Shown here piece by piece: positions 10,547-22,310 of a DNA stretch of 64,000 bases. Below the pieces are notes generated by a model. It did not search any database. It was not told the DNA's origin and saw nothing but the letters and a program-made list of their open reading frames with translations. Where the stretch lies: assembly GCF_037126465.1 (NCBI RefSeq), contig NC_088201.1:228600016-228664015 (forward strand), read 5' to 3'. Every line of letters starts with the position of its first letter. The first letter of the stretch is position 1. Position numbers and translations under genes: made by a program. The stretch is from Ornithodoros turicata. Its lineage: Eukaryota; Arthropoda; Arachnida; Ixodida; Argasidae.

Positions 10547-10707
10547 CACCGAAAAGGTGCCTAATGTAAAAACCCCGACACTAGGGAACACGAAGGGACA
10601 GACATAACACGAAGTCCCTTCGTGTTCCCTAGTCTCGGGGTTTTTACATTATGCATCATCTTCATCAGCTCGCTTGCTTCCTAGCTATTTTTTCACCGAA
10701 AAGGTGC
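10547..10707. mobile_element. short insertion with long hairpin, 14-bp direct repeats
   Basis: The insert 10,561-10,693 lies between two copies of CACCGAAAAGGTGC. It holds a near-perfect hairpin, 10,563-10,655, whose arms (AATGTAAAAACCCCGA..., GGGAACACGAAGGGA) are about 37 bp with a loop of roughly 16 bp, then about 35 bp of single sequence ending in a T run. The direct repeats look like a target-site duplication of LINE-type integration. No coding capacity. Confidence 0.65.
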
Positions 10708-11900
10708 GCGCCATGGGACCAATGCATTACACCAAAGTAACAAAGTCTACTGTGCAAGGTACTTGAAACAGCAACTCCCCCCACCCCCCCACCCGCCCCT
10801 ATTTATGTTAAACGCCTGGGTCACATCACACTGGTTCGTCCCCAGTTGGAGTTCGCTTAGGTCCAGCTCTCACTTGGCGACTCCTGACGCGACGTCGTGA
10901 ACGGGCGGCGAAAGAAGAGGCTCATTTACGGCAGCCAGGTCAAGGGCGCGCGATTTTCATGATCCCATCACATTGGCCTTTCTGTGTCACCTTATTGATC
11001 GCCAGGGTCATCATTCTCGTCATCTCTCGCCGGCGTCGTGGAAGAGGTCGGCATGGCATTCTTTTTTTTTTTTTTTTTTTTGGCTCGACGTCTCTCCTGT
11101 CCCAATGAAGGAAATGCGCGTCTATATCCGGCACCAGCTCACGACGTCGCGTCGGAGGTCGCCATGTTTTCCTTTCCTGCATGACCACGATGAACATTAC
11201 GGTGACGGGCCGAATCAGGTCCCTCAAACTCACCTCGGAAAAGCGTGCAACGAAGAAGGCCGCCACTAGATACCCCACTGTTGCCGTTCCGGATCACTTC
11301 AGCGCGCTAAGTTTAGCGGCAAAATGTTTTTGTTGTTTCTGCGAATGAATATAGTCTTTATATGTCCAAATAAAACGCGTATAACAACTTTCTCTGTCGT
11401 GTTTCACTTTTTGGTCCCGTTTTCAAACGTGTTGAGCGATCGGAAGGATCTAGTGCACGGCTGCGTGCATCACATAGCATACCTGTCGTACGAGGCGCCG
11501 CAGGCTCTGCAGTCGTCCATTTCTCCTTCGGTGACTTGGCCTGGCTTGGATTGTGCTTCAACTGGATCTTTAGCGCGCTACAATCCACGCAAGCCAACGT
11601 CTGGTAACAATGGGGTATCTAAGGGCGGCCTCCGGCATTGCACGCATTGGGATAGGAACAAATACATGGGAAAATGGCGACCTTGGGGGACCTGGGCCGA
11701 ATGCAGGGCCCGCTCTCGCTCAACAACCTATAGCGCACACAGCCGAAGCACACAGAAGGATGCTTCAAGTGCTTCGACGAAAAGCTCGGCAAAAATGCGC
11801 TTCGAGTAAATTAGAAAGTATTACCCGGGAGAATTACGTGAAGTAAAATACCAGCGGCATGTCCCAAAGGGTTAAGTCGTCCCGCTTGTCGGTGTTAGCC
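10708..11900. other. intron, unassigned
   Basis: It contains a C-rich run (10,778-10,800) and a T19 run near 11,064. Open frames here lack splice borders, family motifs or conservation with the gene A intron. Nothing else supported. Confidence 0.35.
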
Positions 11901-11919
11901 AATGTCGTAGCTGAAGACC

Positions 11920-12100
11920 AGGGAGGTGGTGAGTTCGGGTCTTACCACCGGCTGCGCTGTATGAGGTTTTCCTTGGGTTTTCAGAGATTCACCGGACGAG
12001 TGTCGACACAGTTCCCCCTGAAGTCGGCCAGGGACGCACACGAACCCCCACCCCTTTCCAGCTGTCCTCTCTTCATCTCGCCACATCTGTACGTCGCTCA
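11920..12100 (+). mobile_element. 5'-truncated SINE body (Ruka-like)
   Basis: GAGGTTTTCCTTGGGTTTTC and CGACACAGTTCCCCCTGAAG match, in the same order, the body of the full-length tRNA-derived SINE at 43.3-43.5 kb. The tRNA-like head is degraded to GAGTTCGGGTCTTACC. Confidence 0.6.
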
Positions 12101-14228
12101 TAGCCGCAGTACCTTCACGGCGGTAAGAGTACCCCCAGATTGCTTTAAATACCATTTAAATACCGAAGACTTCAAATACTGCCAATCACTTCATCTTGCC
12201 ATTGACTTAACGTGCAGGAAAACAACGGTATTCATCAGCACAGAGCTTCAACGTGGACGGTAGGTTGCAGACGACAATGCGGCTGTTTACTCACAGGCGT
12301 GCGAGCTGGAACATAGCGTTCGGCAAGGCGTAAAAAATATTCGCAATGTCGTTGACGAGAACCACCTTTTTTTCGTCGTTACATATTCCGCCCTCCCACG
12401 TGATACCTGAAAATAGATAGAAGAGTGTTATTCTCTCGCTCCAAAAGCAATATCACTGTAAGACAGCGGAAAAGGGAAAGAAAAAACTGGTACGCCGCAG
12501 GACACATTGGCATCAAATAAAGGACAACAACAAAGTGTTCATGTGCCGGTGTTGTATTCCGCGAAGTGAAGCCCCATGCGCGTCTGTACAACCTCGGCTT
12601 CAAAGCTGATATGCGCCTTAGGATAGCGGTGTCTGCAGGCGCGTTTACATGGGCACGCACGTCGACTGAAAGCAACAGTCGACTGGCCGCAAAGATCGAC
12701 TTGGGACGGTTTACATGACAGGACGCGATGCGCCTTACACTCCTAGTACTTTTACTCCTTTTGGGGACTAAATTCATAGCTTTCGTGTGCATGTTTTTGT
12801 GCTACGGTGCTCATTACAAAGCATATCCAGATGCTAGACATGAAATGCAGTAGTTTGTAGCGTGCCACACGACGCAGCATGACATGGGAGTGTGTGATTC
12901 AAAGATGTGAGAGCCAAACTGTTCAATTCGGCCTCACCGTCATCGTCATAAGCCAGCAGTGGCGCCGCTACATGCTTATAAGCGCGCGCCACGTGCTGTT
13001 CTGAGTTCTTTCATTGTACGACGTTCATCACCATACGTCGTTAGTCTGTTGGATCCTCGCATTAGCTCATTCGGCCCTTCATCACCCAAATTGCTAGGTA
13101 TATCTTTATTGTATTTCATTGTATGTATCATACCAGAGTGTTAGTAAACTGTCTGTGTGTTATCCAAATGCCGTATTCCTGAATCTTATTTTGAGTTTGG
13201 CAGATAGCCAGGGACATCGGGTTCATCACCAGCGTTAACACCTTTCTTCACCCCTTTCCCTTGGTCTATCTTGCCTCACAAAGAAAGCTTCTGGAAAATG
13301 CACAGAATCCCATAAAAAGTTTAAAACGTGATTTGTATTTCGTTTTACGTCGCTCGTCGTTCCATAACATCGTGGACGGTGTTGCACATTCGTAAATCGC
13401 ACGTAAAACCTGGTCCATTGCAGTATGCGGTTTCTCAAATACATTGCACGATTTTTTCCTGCTAAAATAACACACTGTCGGTATTTTCTTGCTAAAACGG
13501 CTGTCGAAACGTCAGTCAATTTCCTAAGATAATTGACCCTACAATATGCAAGTGCTGTAAAGGGGCTAACGCAGGCGCGACTTGATACAAATTCTACGTG
13601 CTCACAAAACACAAACGACGAATTCTAGTCACATCGCACAGAGCTTGGTCACGAATGAGTTCGCAGATGCTCAGCTGCTGCATTGTTTACTTATCGCGGA
13701 ACTAGCGGAACCCGGCTGTTCGCCATCTTCAAGCACAGATACGTGAAGCCACGAAAAGCCGTAGCTGGAATCCACTGACAAGTACGAAGGCGCGTATACG
13801 TCACAATGCCCGTTCGGGTGCATCTGCGTCATAAAAATGGCTGCGCCCATGTGTGTTTCGGAATGAATTATCTGCTTTTTTGACATGGTACTGTACCGAA
13901 CTGGGAGAATGAAGGTGCATTTTGGGGAGAGCTGGATGTGGGCTTTCAGAACATCACAACCGTTTCGACTATTTGGGATATCGGCAGAGCTGGCCTTTAA
14001 GAGGCGCCTTTTCACCTGGTTTCTCCAAACTTTACCCCTGTAATGCACAGACAGAAAGTGTAGTGATCATCTTGCAGAGCTGCGCCACAGTCTGCTCTCG
14101 ACGAGTACGAAATTTGTTCCAGCTGCACCAGTCTATTAAGCAGTCGCAGCTATAATTACACCAACTCCAAATCGGCCTGGTTTGATTACGGCAGGGGAAC
14201 AACATTGCGATTAGAGCCGTCAATCAGC
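12101..14228. other. intron, unassigned
   Basis: A short fragment of the TACTCCTTTT MITE family is at 12,737-12,782. I looked for the missing zinc-binding exon (HExxHxxGxxH) on the minus strand here and did not find it. No other supported feature. Confidence 0.35.
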
Positions 14229-14326
14229 GATGAGATGGAAACAACCTTGCAGCAACGTAGAATTGTGGCGCTGCCAATCAAGACAGCGCCGCAGTCTATG
14301 TTGCCCCAAGGTTGTTGCCATCTCAT
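14229..14326. repeat. long hairpin (about 44-bp arms)
   Basis: GATGAGATGGAAACAACCTT at the left is mirrored by CCAAGGTTGTTGCCATCTCATC at the right (shown in part). Arms continue through a GCAACGTAGA/GCAACATAGA pair to GGCGCTG, with a loop of about 10 bp (CCAATCAAGA). Arms differ at several positions, so this is older than the hairpins at 10.6 and 61.4 kb. Confidence 0.65.
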
Positions 14327-14616
14327 CATATTCTTCCACGTTTTGACTGACAATTAGAAATTTAATAATCGTGGCCGTGGTTCGCTATTATAAAAATTAT
14401 CCTGCTGGAAAATGACACCGTTTATTAGCTACCGAGATGTATCTGTTAGCGAAAGCGACCAATCTGAGACCGATACAGGCTTCGCGAAATACAACCGCAC
14501 AAAGAAAGAGAGGAAGAAAAAAGAACCCTCGCTATTGGGTGACTGACTTTACACGTGGGTTAGCAGCATTTCTGACTTTGCAACATCTGTGAGAACGACA
14601 ACGGCGCGTCCTTCTA

Positions 14617-15000
14617 TACTCTAAGAAAAAAAAGGAGTACTTTTACTCCTTTTGGGGACTAAATGCATTGCCACAAAAAATAGTCCCTTTCGGGAGTAAA
14701 TGCACGGGAGTAAATGAATGTCACAGAGTGGAGACTGCATTTCAAGCGCTGTTGTAAGAGTCCCAAGTACATAATTCGTGTGCATGCATGAAAATACTTT
14801 GAAGCAATCCGTCAACCGTGATATATGGAGTGATATAAAATCTTGCGCCATACATAGGGCACAATTTGCGAGGAAAGATGCGCTAACAGTTTCTTACTCT
14901 GTGCGGCTGGGAAATTGCTACGTTGGCTGAGGTATACAGCTTTATGCCATCAAATTTACCAAGGGCACATATTTACGCAGACTGTTGCATTCAGGAGAAC
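14617..15000. mobile_element. MITE, TACTCCTTTT family, one end only
   Basis: Begins ACTCTAAGAAAAAAAAGGAG and TACTTTTACTCCTTTTGGGG and follows the 37.4-kb copy for about 370 bp. The second terminus is absent; it breaks off near an ATTC microsatellite. Confidence 0.75.
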
Positions 15001-15080
15001 TTTCCCGATTCATTCATTCGCGATTCGCGATTCGTTCATTCATTCATTCATTCGCGATTCATTCATTCATTCATTCATAT
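15001..15080 (+). repeat. (ATTC)n / CGCGATTC microsatellite
   Basis: Runs of CATT interspersed with CGCGATTCGCGATTC. Confidence 0.9.
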
Positions 15081-15084
15081 ATAG

Positions 15085-15425
15085 GTGCCCGAGGGCACTT
15101 AAATATGAATCACAAGCAGCGATAAAAGTGAAGATTTAGTACACATGCACGGCACAATTGCTCTGCACCTCCGTTCTCATCAAGCAAGTAGCTCAAGGGA
15201 AAAGTCGGAAGCACAATCGTGCCGTAAAGCTTGCGGCAAGATCGGAAGTACTTGACGCCTGCAGTAACCTAACTACTGTAGTCAAGTACAAGAAGTAGTA
15301 GTTTAACTAGTAGTTGCCACCACATTTCTGCAAGTAGTTGATAACTACTTTTTAACTACAATCAGGTAGTTTAACTAGTAGTTTAACTACATGCAGCTAT
15401 AACTACTGGCCATCACTGAGAAACA
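15085..15425. mobile_element. MITE, TAACTAC family, right half
   Basis: From AGGGCACTTAAATATGAATC through GCCGTAAAGCTTGCGGCAAG to the terminus ACTACTGGCCATCACTG. The same block is the right half of the complete copy at 24,325-24,905. Confidence 0.7.
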
Positions 15426-15603
15426 ATGGGGCTAATAGCTTGCTACTGCATCTCACATTTGACATTGAAGAGTAGCATCTACAGAACTGAGGGATATAGA
15501 CTTTGCACGCAGTCAAGATACTGACGCGAGCACTCCTGTGAAGACAGGTGAAGACAAGTATGTGCAGGAACGGCATGCAGATACGGACACATAAAGATAG
15601 CTC

Positions 15604-15990
15604 ACTGTAAACTGAAAAACACTCTTATGGGTGTAAATGGCTTGTTCTATAATTCACGCCACTTTCTACACCGTATGCTCTGGAACACCCTTTTTAGAGG
15701 GTGTATGCTATGTCAAACACCCTTTGAAAGGGTGCTTTTCCTTGAAATTGCCTTCTTTTGCACCTATTAAACACCCTTTCAGGAGGGTGTAAGATTGATA
15801 AAAATCCTCCTCAAAGGGTGTATAAAGGTGCAAAAGACGGCGTTTTCAAGGAAAAGCACCGCTTCAAAGGGTGCTTTACAGGAATACACCTTCTAAAACG
15901 GGGTGTTCCAGACCATACTGTGTAAAAAGTGGTGTGAGGTATAGGGCAAGCCATTTACACCCATAAGGGTGTTTTTCCATTTACGGTGAG
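15604..15990. mobile_element. MITE, ACACCC-hairpin family, complete
   Basis: Left end CACTGTAAACTGAAAAACAC and right end GGTGTTTTTCCATTTACGGTG are inverted. Almost the entire 390 bp folds back on itself, with inner repeats AACACCCTTT and AAAGGGTG. Other copies: 4548 and 23,614. Confidence 0.85.
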
Positions 15991-16113
15991 GGCAGCCAGA
16001 GTGACTGGGTGAAACGGGTTGAGGTTCATATAGCGAGCGAAGTTCAGCGACAACTATCCTGCACGTGGGCGCCATCTAGCGCCAAGATTGCTGGGAAACT
16101 TGAGGAACATCTC

Positions 16114-16770
16114 ACACTCTAAGAAGAAAAACGTGGAGTAATTGCAGCTTTTACTCCCCTAGAGTTTAATTACTCCCCATTTTAGTCCCCTAACCCGACA
16201 TTTAGTCCCCACATTTACTCCCCAGGACTGCAAATTGTCACTGAACTTCGCGAATGGTCTCCTGAATGCAACAGTCTACGTAAATATGTGCCCTAAGTCA
16301 ATTTGATGGCATAAGGCTGTATATAACTCAGCCAACGCAGCAATTTTCCAGTCACACCGAGTAGGAAACAGTTAACGCTTCATTCTTCGCAAATTGTTCC
16401 CCATGTATGTCGCAAGATTTTATATCACTCGATATATCACGGGTGGCGGTTTGCTTCAAAGTATTTTCATGCATGCACACGAATTATGCACATGGCACTC
16501 TTACAACAGCGCGTGAAATGCATTGAAATGCAATGCTACGTTGTCTGAGTTTTACAGCCTTATGGCGCTGAAATTAATCAAGGGCACATATTTACGTAGA
16601 CTGTTGCATTCGGAAGAGCATGCGCGAAGTTTAGTGACAATTTGCAGTCCTGGGGACTAAATGTCGGGGCTAAATGCCGGGTTAGGGGACTAAAATGGGC
16701 AGTAATGGCAGACTAGGGGAGTAGAAGCTGCAATTACTCCCCGTTTTACTCCCTTTTTTTTCTTAGAGTG
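16114..16770. mobile_element. MITE, TACTCCTTTT family, both ends present
   Basis: Left ACACTCTAAGAAGAAAAACG and right CCCTTTTTTTTCTTAGAGTGT are inverted (last residues shown in part). The interior carries ACTCCCCTAG and GCAAATTGTCACTGAAC blocks, duplicated at both sides. Confidence 0.8.
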
Positions 16771-16906
16771 TACATGTGTCTTGAATGGTAATAATCATAA
16801 TCCACAAATATTACATTTCTATCAGCATTAATGGCGATGTCTGGCAATGCCTTCGTGCAGTGTGTATCGACACCTCAATAGACAGATAACGCTGCTGGTG
16901 TCGTAC

Positions 16907-16959
16907 CTTGAGGATTGTACAATCCTTGGCGGCCACGGCTTTTTGTGAGTACCTTCCGT
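16907..16959 (-). CDS. possible small exon of metalloprotease gene B
   Basis: 53 nt between a strong acceptor (TTTGTCCCATATTGCAG) and a fair donor (CAAG before GTACGA). Its phase fits the preceding exon at 17,028-17,161, giving a continuation RKVLTKSRGRQGLYNPQ. That is plausible for the loop following DIVF..tGr in reprolysins but is not diagnostic. A second frame is also open. The call rests on splice signals and phase only. Confidence 0.35.
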
Positions 16960-17027
16960 CTGCAATATGGGACAAATAGCTGATATTTATTACAGTACTC
17001 AACTAGAAAGTACCGGATAATACTCAC

Positions 17028-17161
17028 CCGCAAAAGACAAACACGATGTCTGACGAATTAAACTGCGGTCGTGTGCTGATGAATTTCACGATCGAAAGGA
17101 GACTTGCATGGGCGTCCACCTTGTCGTCAACCAAAGTAAGCGCAGGTGTAAATCCATTCTC
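17028..17161 (-). CDS. exon of tick M12B metalloprotease gene B (catalytic domain, middle)
   Basis: Minus-strand exon with acceptor TGTATTTCCTATAG and donor GTGAGTATT. Only one phase is open throughout: ENGFTPALTLVDDKVDAHAS, LLSIVKFISTRPQFNSSDIV, FVFCG. The L..I.KFI.....F..SDIVF pattern is the reprolysin stretch with the conserved DIV(F/Y) strand. It joins in phase 0 to the 23.5-kb exon. No copy for gene A lies in the window, because it would map beyond 64 kb. Confidence 0.65.
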
Positions 17162-17169
17162 CTATAGGA

Positions 17170-19440
17170 AATACAGACGATGCACCATGTTCACAACAAC
17201 GAGAAAATATCTGACACTTCAAGGTACTGTAAAGCAGCAGAGGCCGAATTTCATTTAGCGTGGCTATACGATAGTCCAAGCCATCAGTACAAAAACTGCG
17301 GAAATTTCATTCCAATCGGTGGTGCAGTTAATTAGAAAATCAAAATTAAAGATTACGGGCAACACTGTATTAGTATTAGGAAGGGATCCGTACTCACAAC
17401 CGCGTACTGGGGCAACCACGTTGCATGCGTATAACACTGGACCCGACAGCCGAACAGCGCTGCGTTTCTTTTTCATTTCATTTCGCAAAAAAACACACTA
17501 AACAGGGGTGTCTGCACTCATATGGAAATATGATACGAAATAATATAGCCGCCAAAAGAACAAAACGCGACAAAATAGTGATGCATACATAATACATATT
17601 CCACAGTGTTGCCCGCTCCACAGAGGGTTGTTCGACACCAGGCGTCGTGCCTCTGCACTACGCCGGATTTTTCATGATAAATTAAAAATATTTAGAGAAC
17701 GTTGTCGTCGTATGGTTCCGCATATGGGATTTACAAGCAACAAAGTCTCAAGCCATGTCGCCAGCATATCCTGCTTGTCTACTGCTTTACGGTACCTTTA
17801 AAAAATGTGGCGTTTTCGGTTTTTATGTTTGGGCGAAATCGGCGTATGTTTTTCGATGTTTATTGACTTTCACGAAATCGGCGTTTTCGATCGGTGTTTT
17901 TCCTGGCGTGTACATGGTTTACCCGACAGCTATCGGCGAATAGGAATCACAATGTAATTTCCGCACGACGGTCAATCAACATGGCGTTGTTCGCTGCGGT
18001 GGCGTTTTACGGCTAACGAAAAAGTAAACGGATTGATTGATTGATTGATTGATTGTAAACGGACATTTTCCACAACCATCGTATACCTGTATGGTTTTCG
18101 GATCTGCATCAAGAGCTTGCTGGGCACGTGCGACCATGTATCTCTGTCGTGTTCCGAAACCTCCCTCTGTATTCGGTGTCTTTCGATTAAAACCGAATGA
18201 GGCAGAATTTACCCGGCGTATGTTTTTCGGTGTTTTTCGATTAAAACCGAAAATGCGGAACCCTACTGATGATCAAGCTCCAAGTCCCAGTAAAGGTTCC
18301 TCCGAACCGTAATATGTACACGCCTAGCATGGATATTGGACTACACCAGCAAATGATACATTCCGAAAAAACAGAAAGAAAAGAAAGCGCGCGCGGTTAT
18401 GTTGCATACAAATTCGATCTACAGGCTCCGTACGCTAACCAGAGGGCACGGCGAAAATCTGACACGCGCGCCACTTGCGGAGAAAATCGGTATGACCGAT
18501 CTGGCCGCTGACTGCTGTCGTGTGTTGCGCAATTGCGAACGCGGCAGCTAGCATCAAACTCAGATGCGGCTTCCGACCTCCTAAAGAAACAGGATCTTTC
18601 TCTTTTTGACGTACAACTGTACAACTTTAGATCAAGGAGTCCGGTCTTTAAGGAGTCTTTATGAGTCCGGACACGTTTCTGAAGTGGAAGATGTCTTCGA
18701 ACACCTGGGAGGGTACAGCGCGGTGATAACAACATGCCTTTTCTCAACTTGCAACAACATTTTCCGAAAAATGTCGAAGAACACTCCCCGAATGATTTTT
18801 TTTTTTAATTCGGCATATTCCAAAAAAGCGGACAGCTATGCGGATATGAGTATGGTATATACGCTTGCATTTATTATACAGCAAAAGATGGCTTTTCCTT
18901 GTTTCCCTGTTTTGTGCTGACGATAAACGCCACTGTTCACTTGGTATATTTCACTTTTGCTGGTTGGTTGTTTCCCTCACTTACAAAATAGGCATTGCTT
19001 TGCGTGTAATTAAATAGACGCCCGCATTCGGACATCCCGTCCGTCCCGACGGAACATAGCTGCAGAAAGAATCCAACTTTTACTAATCCATATAAATGTC
19101 GATAAACACCCCCCTAATTTCCTTGAAAGTAAATGCCGAAAACTACAAACTCCCCACGTATAATGAAAGGACACTGCGAGTGTAGAGCGGGAGCGGCCGG
19201 CAAATGTAAACACGGTGCGGCACTGGGGATATTCCTCAATCGGCACGAATTTGCGTCTGTCACCAATTTGCCGCAGTGCCGGGGATAGATCCCAATTTCG
19301 AAAGGAAGGGAAGACTAAGAGAAGGCTTATTGTTTTCATCAGTTATCTTCTGCTACGATGAAACTTGTGTGCAAACTTTTTGCACAGCAGATGACGTGTG
19401 CACAGAAGTTTTAACCTCGATGCTTTTGGTACAAATGATG
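17170..19440. other. intron, unassigned
   Basis: Contains a GATT microsatellite (18,034-18,057) and repeated CGATTAAAACCGAA / GTGTTTTTCG words (18,160-18,260), probably a degenerate minisatellite or TE edge. No exon could be supported. Confidence 0.35.
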
Positions 19441-19447
19441 AAAGATG

Positions 19448-19558
19448 AAAGTCACTGAAAAGGTTAGCCAGCTGTAGGGATCGAACCCACATCTTCTGGA
19501 TTACCGGTCCAGGGCTCTACCAATTGAGCTAAGCTAACACGCCTCTCCAGCGACTTTC
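19448..19558 (-). mobile_element. tRNA-like element bracketed by inverted ends
   Basis: The minus strand reads a tRNA-like cloverleaf: A box TAGCTCAATTGG, anticodon arm CTGGA/TCCAG with GGT at the anticodon position, and B box GGTTCGATCCC. Base 33 is C instead of U, and a GGT anticodon is not usual for nuclear tRNA-Thr, so it is not a normal tRNA. It is framed by GAAAGTCGCTGGAGAGG and its imperfect inverse (CCTTTTCAGTGACTTTC). It is related to 7288-7400. Confidence 0.7.
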
Positions 19559-19708
19559 GGGGTGCGTCATCTGAAGGGACGACAAACCAGCCGCTCACTC
19601 TCACTCACCCTCCTTTCACTCTTACATTTTTTGCTCACTCATACACACATTCATACGACGGAAATCGACGCAAGCGGCACCTGTTGAACAAGAGAGAAAC
19701 TGTTGTTC

Positions 19709-19799
19709 TGAGGCTGGAACAAACATGGAAGGGACAGAAGGGACAGGCTTTGTTTGTATCTGTCCCTTCCATGTTTGTTCCAGCCTCAGAACATCAGTT
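19709..19799. repeat. long hairpin
   Basis: Arms GTTCTGAGGCTGGAACAAAC and ATGGAAGGGACAG against their inverse, about 37 bp, with a short loop. Part of the arm (TGTTCCAGCCTCAGAAC) also occurs at 7467. Confidence 0.75.
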
Positions 19800-21230
19800 T
19801 CTCTTTTGATACAAAGTAGTAAAACAAATGATATGCAGATTGCAGAAATGAAGACGTTCACGTTTACTGCAAAACAGGACGCATCTATCACATGAGTAGA
19901 ATTTGCAGGATAGATGATACTTCGTTGTCGCGCCAAATGACTTGTATCCAGCGTTGCCCGGCGCCGCGCTTGTACAGCCGGGCAGGGAAACGGTAAAACC
20001 TCATGCTTCCCTTGGTTCTCGGAGCTGCCAAGGACGCAGCAACATGAGCCATGCGGGCCTGGGGTATACCCGAAACGTACTGGTCATTGCAAAAGTCGAA
20101 ACAAATCAACAGCAGCTGCGTTCGGCAGGAAGGTGAGAGCGGATTCGCCTTCAGTGCGGTTTCGCACCTCCTCAGCGCTTGGATGGCTTGGACAGGCGCC
20201 CACAGCTCCCCATAGAGCCCATAGTTTGAGATAATTCAGGCAACACTGGACATACGACCAATGAAAATGCGTCGTGATGCCTAGCAGCCAACCAATCAGT
20301 AACCTCTCAGTTTGGCTCGGCTTTCGGCCGGCCCTGGCTGCCATTGACTTCTACTGGTTTTCATACCTGGCGCCCGTTATTCCAAAATAACTAAGACATT
20401 TTTGATAGGCGAAATACATATTTATTGATGCAACGTATAAACTCAAATGTTTGACTCATATATTCACCGTGCGTACAGGACGTTTCGTTCCTTGAATAGA
20501 CAGCAACCAAACCAAGTTCGAACTTGCAAAGCACACATACAGTCTACTTCTAGAGGCGAGCGAAGTCCACGAGTGCGTGCGTTTCACAGATGAGCATCTT
20601 CTTCTCATTCTGGCGATGCACCGTAGGTCACACAGTCACGGGAAATACTTGTGTCCTTACGAACCCTCTCTTCTTAGTCACTATATTTGAAAATGCGACA
20701 GCGCTCGAAAGTGTTCCTCAGGCGTCAGCTCACCAAGCATTCCAGTTCCGACCCGGCAAGAATGTCCGTAGGTTGACACTTTATTGGAGATCAGTACATG
20801 GCCAGAGTCACTATAGCTCACGAACAAACCCGCGCGTACACTTCCTCTTTGGTCGTTGTGGTCAACCGACATCGGTGAGCCGCTGAGACAGAGCGACCTT
20901 GCTTGGAGCTGCCCGCCTGGCCAACTGCCGAGACTGCCCGTGAAAAGTGAGCTGTCAGATATTTCGTAACTTTATCAACCAATCCCGGAGCGCGCATCCT
21001 CCTTTGGCCAATGGGTATCCGTCATGGTGCCTGACGATGTAATACCACTGTGTAATCACTGTGACGTGATTTTATTTTTCTACTGTCGCAAATGCGGGGA
21101 GCTGTGGAGGCCTGGCTTGGAGCGCTGTCGTCGCCCCCTCGAAACACTAGCGCACGGAGCCTATAAAGCGAGAAATTGGTAGGGCAAAGTAGGCAACCCT
21201 GTCACACGGGCAGTCCTCAGTGACCATTGA
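19800..21230. other. intron, unassigned
   Basis: Several ATTGG/CCAAT words near 20,250-20,310 and 20,975-21,015 suggest undetected repeats, but I could not find paired ends. No exon supported. Confidence 0.3.
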
Positions 21231-21234
21231 AACA

Positions 21235-21362
21235 ATGCAGTCTCCACTCTGTGACCTTCATTTACTCCCATGGATTTACTCCCGAAAGGGACTATTTTTT
21301 TGTTGCAACGGATGAAGTCCCCAAAACGAGTAAAAATACTCTTTTTTTTTTCTTAGAGTGCA
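21235..21362. mobile_element. MITE, TACTCCTTTT family, end fragment
   Basis: CAGTCTCCACTCTGTGACCTT, ACTCCCGAAAGGGACTATTT and terminal TTTTTTTTTCTTAGAGTG as in the 37.4-kb copy (each shown in part). Confidence 0.75.
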
Positions 21363-22310
21363 CATCCGGTGCATTTGAGTTCCTTCCCCTGCCCTAAACA
21401 GGACATGCATGCTGGATGTACCCTCGTCCGACACAAGGTACGCCGCCTGAGGAATAGTGCGAAAATCCCTTTTTAAACAGAAACCGTTCTTGCAGAGAAC
21501 TAGCTGCAGCCTGAAGAACGAACATGTCGTCTACTCCGGTCAAACCATACCAGTTGATGGAGCAGGACGCCTACGTCAATGAAACACACGCGATCACATC
21601 CAGTACCCTTACTGTACCGTGCTAGCTACCGCATCATCCGTAAGCGTCGAAAGCGGGCGGGCAAGCGGGGTGGGGGGGACGCGCTGATTCTCATCACAGC
21701 GTTGGAAAATGCTGGTCTGTAAAAGTTGGCACTAGATGGCGCTGCGTTCGTTGTAGTGTCACCAGGGCCATTGGAAGGCTCGGTCTGGTCTCACCCCCAC
21801 CGTCTTTCAATTTGTCAACTGATCTGAGGCCGTGTCTACGTCATGTTGTCGCTAGACCCAAACTGCACCCCACACTCTCTCAAAGCTCTTGAAATAACCC
21901 TTCATAATGAGCATGTGCGGTAATCACAGAGACTGCGTTACCGTTTATCGGACGCAACTGACGCTGCGGAACCGTATGCTTCTTAAAGAACGATAACTAT
22001 TAAAAATACTTCCCTGAGTCTATCAACCTATCATCACCCGTTCTTACCTGTAAAATACAAAACGAAGAGAGCGCGTTGGTTAAAACTAGGCATGAATCCA
22101 ATCGAGAATTTTACGAATCCGAATCCGGATCCGAATTCGAATCCGGATCCGGATCCAATAAAGGTTCTGCGAATCCACTGATCTTACAAATGTCGAATCT
22201 ATCGAATCCTTTCATTGAAAAGAGCCGAAAAAGCCAGAAAAAAAAAATTCTGCCGAAAAGTATCTTGAAGCAGAGCATGGAAAGTTTGTGTAATGAGAAA
22301 CAAACTAATA

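Noticed and set aside
19463..19537. Functional tRNA-Thr gene
   Set aside because: C at position 33, an unusual GGT anticodon, imperfect acceptor stem and presence of a second related copy in a repeat context point to a SINE-like element.
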